Below, piece by piece: positions 6,354 to 8,724 of a stretch of 8,724 nt of DNA; within the stretch, counting starts at the first letter, position 1, and every line of letters starts with the position of its first letter. Under the pieces are notes generated by a model, which worked only from the letters and a program-made list of their open reading frames with translations, was not told where the DNA came from and did no database searches. The stretch is from an uncultured Anaerolineaceae bacterium (GTDB taxonomy: Bacteria; Chloroflexota; Anaerolineae; Anaerolineales; Anaerolineaceae), in NCBI GenBank assembly GCA_937907495.1, contig CALESS010000056.1:1-8724 (forward strand), in the 5' to 3' direction. The position numbers were made by a program, and so were the translations under genes.

Positions 6354-7117
6354 AAATCCTCACGCCCGCAACCTGGCATTCCCGGTTTGTCCAGCAAGCT
6401 CGTTGGACCGAACAATTGCGCTCGTACATTTTTGAGCAATTAGAGATCCCATCGCTTTCGCCCATTCTGGAGATCGGAAGCGGTACCGGGGTGATTCTAT
6501 CCAATCTCCGGTTGGCTTCAAGTGCGGCCCTGTGCATCGGGCTGGACCTGCGTTTTGATTTGCTGGATTACGCGCACCAGCTTTCACCCTTCCCATCCCC
6601 GCTCCAGGCAGATGGCCTCCATCTCCCCTTTCCATCCGCAACCATTGCAGCCTCACTTTGCCATTTTCTGTTGCTTTGGGTGCAAGAACCTCTGGCGCTG
6701 CTGCGGGAGATGATTCGCGTCACCAAACCCGGAGGTGTGGTGGTTGCCCTTGCCGAACCTGATTATGGTGGTCGGATTGACCACCCCATGGAATTGGTTC
6801 AGCTCGGCCAAAAGCAGGCAAAATCACTTACCCTGCAAGGCGCAGATGCCTATATGGGCCGCAAACTTGCCCGCCTGTTTACCCAGGCAGGTCTGGAGAA
6901 TGTTCAATCCGGCATCCTTGGCGGACATTGGGGAGAACCACCCTCCGCTGAAGCCTGGGATTCCGAATGGAACACACTCGAGCAGGACCTCGAACAGATC
7001 ATCCCAAAAGAGGAATTGCATGCGTTACGGCAATTGGATGCGGCAGCCTGGCAAAAAGGGGAGCGGATTTTGTTCATTCCCACCTTCTACGCCTGGGGCT
7101 TTGTACCGGAAAAATAG
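6350..7117 (+). CDS. Class I SAM-dependent methyltransferase (UbiE/Methyltransf_11 type)
   Basis: The product has 255 residues with a Rossmann-fold methyltransferase layout: motif I ILEIGSGTG (39-47), an acidic residue after strand two in GLDL (D66), ADGLHLPF (87-94) for the adenine-contact region, and the post-motif KPGG (126-129) followed by VVVALAEP. Family length is typical. The start at 6350 gives an ATGA overlap with the previous gene. No ribosome binding site is obvious, so translation is probably coupled. It is the last gene of the run. The substrate cannot be read from the sequence. Given its neighbours, methylation of the Cys-Ala-tailed protein or of a modified residue in it is plausible. 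The fold is related to small-molecule methyltransferases as well, so housekeeping activity is not excluded. Confidence 0.9.
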   Translation: MKILTPATWHSRFVQQARWTEQLRSYIFEQLEIPSLSPILEIGSGTGVILSNLRLASSAALCIGLDLRFDLLDYAHQLSPFPSPLQADGLHLPFPSATIAASLCHFLLLWVQEPLALLREMIRVTKPGGVVVALAEPDYGGRIDHPMELVQLGQKQAKSLTLQGADAYMGRKLARLFTQAGLENVQSGILGGHWGEPPSAEAWDSEWNTLEQDLEQIIPKEELHALRQLDAAAWQKGERILFIPTFYAWGFVPEK

Positions 7118-7220
7118 CAACAATTTGCATACCAACCCGCTGAATCCTCGGAAATTACGAACGAACCTGAAACTTTTTACTTCCCCCTGCAATCCTTTCC
7201 CCCATTGATAATGCGGTCAT

Positions 7221-7252
7221 CATTCTCTCCCCTTTCGTGTGGGGAAAGAATG
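7221..7252 (+). terminator. Hairpin after the five-gene run, possible terminator
   Basis: CATTCTCTCCCC (7221-7232) and GGGGAAAGAATG (7241-7252) can form a 12-bp stem with one C-A mismatch and an eight-base loop. The sequence after it (CTCTTTATC) is only mildly T-rich, so this is a weak terminator candidate about 100 bp past the methyltransferase stop. The rest of 7118-7365 holds the promoter of the next gene and nothing else I can name. Confidence 0.4.
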
Positions 7253-7273
7253 CTCTTTATCTGAAGATGAGAC

Positions 7274-7302
7274 TCGAAAATCGTGGACAAAATCGGTATA
7301 AT
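7274..7302 (+). promoter_or_regulatory. Promoter of the CBS-domain gene
   Basis: TCGAAA (7274-7279, four of six -35 positions) and a perfect TATAAT (7297-7302) are separated by 17 bp. The start of transcription would be near 7309, giving a leader of about 57 bases that ends with the AGGAGG ribosome binding site at 7355-7360. Confidence 0.6.
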
Positions 7303-7365
7303 TAATCCATCTATCGGCCAGTTTTCATTTTCCAGCATACCCCGGTAGAAGCACAGGAGGAAACC

Positions 7366-7773
7366 ATGATTCACACAGTAAAAGAATGGATGAGCACCCC
7401 CGTGATCGTGATTGATCCCGATTCAAGCATTTCCTATGCCTTAACCCTCATGCGCCGGCGGGATATCCGCTCCCTGGTGGTGCCCCTGGATGGCAACACA
7501 CCGCTTCAGTACGGCATCCTCACCACCACCGACATTCGCGATAAGATCATCGCCTTTGAACGCAACCCGGCAGAAACCACTGTCCGCCAGATAATGACTG
7601 CACCGGTCATCACCGCCCGCCAGGAATGGACTCTCAAGGAATGTTCGCTGGCAATGCAAGCACACCATATCAACCATCTACCGGTTGTGGATGATAACAA
7701 TAACCTGGTAGGCATGATTTCCACCACCGATCTCTTCATGGCAGCGGAGGAAATCGGCTGGGACGCAGACTGA
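7366..7773 (+). CDS. Stand-alone two-CBS-domain protein
   Basis: The product has 135 residues and consists of two CBS domains only. The first runs from about 4 to 62 (VKEWMSTPVIVIDPDSSI ... YGILTTTDIRDKI). The second runs from about 72 to 130 (VRQIMTAPVITARQEWTL ... HLPVVDDNNNLVGMISTTDLF). Both end with the G(I/M)xxTTD(I/L) pattern, whose Thr/Asp commonly contacts the ribose of adenine nucleotides. Such proteins sense AMP, ATP or SAM and usually act on another protein; the partner is not identifiable here. The start is set by AGGAGG five bases upstream. It has its own promoter, and a hairpin lies behind it, so it is probably a single-gene unit separate from the maturation cassette. Confidence 0.93.
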   Translation: MIHTVKEWMSTPVIVIDPDSSISYALTLMRRRDIRSLVVPLDGNTPLQYGILTTTDIRDKIIAFERNPAETTVRQIMTAPVITARQEWTLKECSLAMQAHHINHLPVVDDNNNLVGMISTTDLFMAAEEIGWDAD

Positions 7774-7790
7774 CTCCGGCTAGAAAACCA

Positions 7791-7813
7791 CAGCCCCTCA
7801 ATTCGGGGGGCTG
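7791..7813 (-). terminator. Hairpin between convergent genes, probable terminator
   Basis: CAGCCCC (7791-7797) pairs with GGGGCTG (7807-7813). The stem extends by a T-G wobble and a C-G pair around a five-base loop. Read on the minus strand it lies just after the stop of the amylase-type gene and is followed by TGGTTTTCT, a short T run that fits intrinsic termination. On the plus strand the tail is only ACATTT, so termination of the CBS gene from the same hairpin is possible but weaker. Confidence 0.6.
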
Positions 7814-7818
7814 AACAT

Positions 7819-8724
7819 TTACGATAGCCACATCCCGCCGATGGCTGGCAAGGTCAGGTTGAGTGTATCTCCCGAGACAATAAAGTCCTCACCACTCAAA
7901 TGGTCCCGCAGGATTTGCCCATCTCTCAGTCCCAGGGTGGAAACCTTCAGCGAGACCGTCTTCCGCACGGTGCTGTTGTTGAGCGCAACCATTAAACACT
8001 CACCTCCCAGCCTTCTGGCATACACATATACACCTTTTTCATTGTGCAGAATGCGAGTGTAATCCCCTCGGCGGCTTGTGACCAGCCTCTTTCGCAACTG
8101 GATCAGGGCTTTCACATGATCCCGAATCTCCTGGTTCCAGCCTGCGCGGTCCCAAATCATTGCCCGCCGGCAATCCGGATCCTTGCCGCCTTCCACTCCA
8201 ATTTCATCTCCATAATAAACCGCCGGTGCCCCCGGCAACCCAAAGAGCAGCGTATAGGCCAGCTTTACCCTCTTCGCTTCCCCGCCCACCAGGGTTAGGA
8301 TGCGCTCAATATCATGACTGCCAATCAATTGATACATGGCGTACGCATTGGGCCGCGGATAACCGAAAAGCGTCTTCTCAATCCCTTCAATGCTATGCAG
8401 AACCGGGGTCTTCCCTTTTACAAATTCCAAAATTCCACTGCGCAGGGGGTAATTCATCAACCCATGGCAATGGTTATCATCCACCCAGGGCGGGTTGAAA
8501 TCCCATATTTCCCCCAGGATGTAGGCGTCGGGGTTCTCGCTTTCCACGGTACGGCGAAAATTCACCCAAAATACATCCTCCTGGATTTCATTGGGCACAT
8601 CCAAACGCCAGCCATCAATCCCCTGGCGCAGCCAGTAGCGCGTTACTTCCAGAAAATACTGCTGCACAGCAGGGTTGGAAAAATTTAATTTCGGCAGCGC
8701 TTTGTAGCCCCACCAGGCCGCGTA
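7819..8724 (-). CDS. GH13 alpha-amylase/neopullulanase-type glycoside hydrolase, N-terminus beyond window edge
   Basis: Only the C-terminal 301 residues are in the window. GWRLDVPNE is conserved region II, with the nucleophile Asp at visible residue 42. YILGEIWD is region III, with the acid/base Glu at visible residue 72. LIGSHDIER is region IV, with His 137 and Asp 138 for transition-state stabilisation. The lead-in WWGYKALPKLNFSNPAV is typical of the neopullulanase/cyclomaltodextrinase/maltogenic amylase group (GH13_20-like). PGAPAVYYGDEIGVEGGKDPDCRR completes the barrel, and a beta-sandwich domain C closes the protein. It should hydrolyse alpha-1,4 (possibly also alpha-1,6) glucans or maltodextrins. 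All visible catalytic residues are present. Location cannot be judged because the N-terminus and any signal peptide are missing. It is convergent with the CBS gene and not obviously linked to it. Confidence 0.95.
   Translation of the reverse strand, partial: YAAWWGYKALPKLNFSNPAVQQYFLEVTRYWLRQGIDGWRLDVPNEIQEDVFWVNFRRTVESENPDAYILGEIWDFNPPWVDDNHCHGLMNYPLRSGILEFVKGKTPVLHSIEGIEKTLFGYPRPNAYAMYQLIGSHDIERILTLVGGEAKRVKLAYTLLFGLPGAPAVYYGDEIGVEGGKDPDCRRAMIWDRAGWNQEIRDHVKALIQLRKRLVTSRRGDYTRILHNEKGVYVYARRLGGECLMVALNNSTVRKTVSLKVSTLGLRDGQILRDHLSGEDFIVSGDTLNLTLPAIGGMWLS

Noticed and set aside
7118..7365. Small RNA or riboswitch in the gap before the CBS gene
   Set aside because: Apart from one imperfect hairpin and a promoter, I see no known riboswitch motif or further paired structure.
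8314..8688. 124-codon plus-strand open frame
   Set aside because: It is opposite the GH13 catalytic region with all conserved motifs; no independent support.

Overview
The window looks like a chromosomal stretch from a moderately GC-rich bacterium. The best guess is a member of the Chloroflexota, possibly Anaerolineae. This rests on general gene style and on the Cys-Ala-tailed membrane protein, not on a marker gene, so it is weak. There are no rRNA, tRNA, CRISPR or insertion-sequence signals.

Layout: (1) 1-1577, minus strand: most of ligA (NAD-dependent DNA ligase), with its C-terminus cut off by the window edge. (2) 1578-1666: a divergent intergenic region with a perfect -10 box for ligA, placed so that its mRNA would be leaderless, and a possible extended -10 promoter facing right. 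(3) 1667-7117, plus strand: a compact five-gene run with gaps of 19 and 25 bp and then two ATGA overlaps. It encodes a small two-helix membrane protein with a zinc ribbon; a signal-peptide and single-helix membrane protein ending in (Cys-Ala)4-Gly-(Cys-Ala)3-Gly3-Arg; a radical SAM/SPASM enzyme with an N-terminal PqqD-like domain; a paralogue of that enzyme which has lost every cluster cysteine; and a class I SAM-dependent methyltransferase. (4) 7118-7365: a possible terminator hairpin and a promoter. (5) 7366-7773, plus strand: a two-CBS-domain protein. (6) 7791-7813: a hairpin between convergent genes. (7) 7819-8724, minus strand: the C-terminal part of a GH13 alpha-amylase/neopullulanase-type enzyme.

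The striking part is region 3. It has the parts of a RiPP-type modification system: an unusual Cys-rich C-terminal tail, a maturase with a peptide-recognition-like domain, an apparently catalytically dead partner carrying the same recognition domain, and a methyltransferase. The likely substrate is not a small peptide but the tail of a roughly 567-residue membrane-anchored protein. Predicted topology puts that tail in the cytoplasm, on the same side as the enzymes. I see no peptidase or exporter gene, so a modified membrane protein, rather than a secreted natural product, is the simplest reading. The chemistry, and whether the system has already been described, cannot be settled from the sequence alone.
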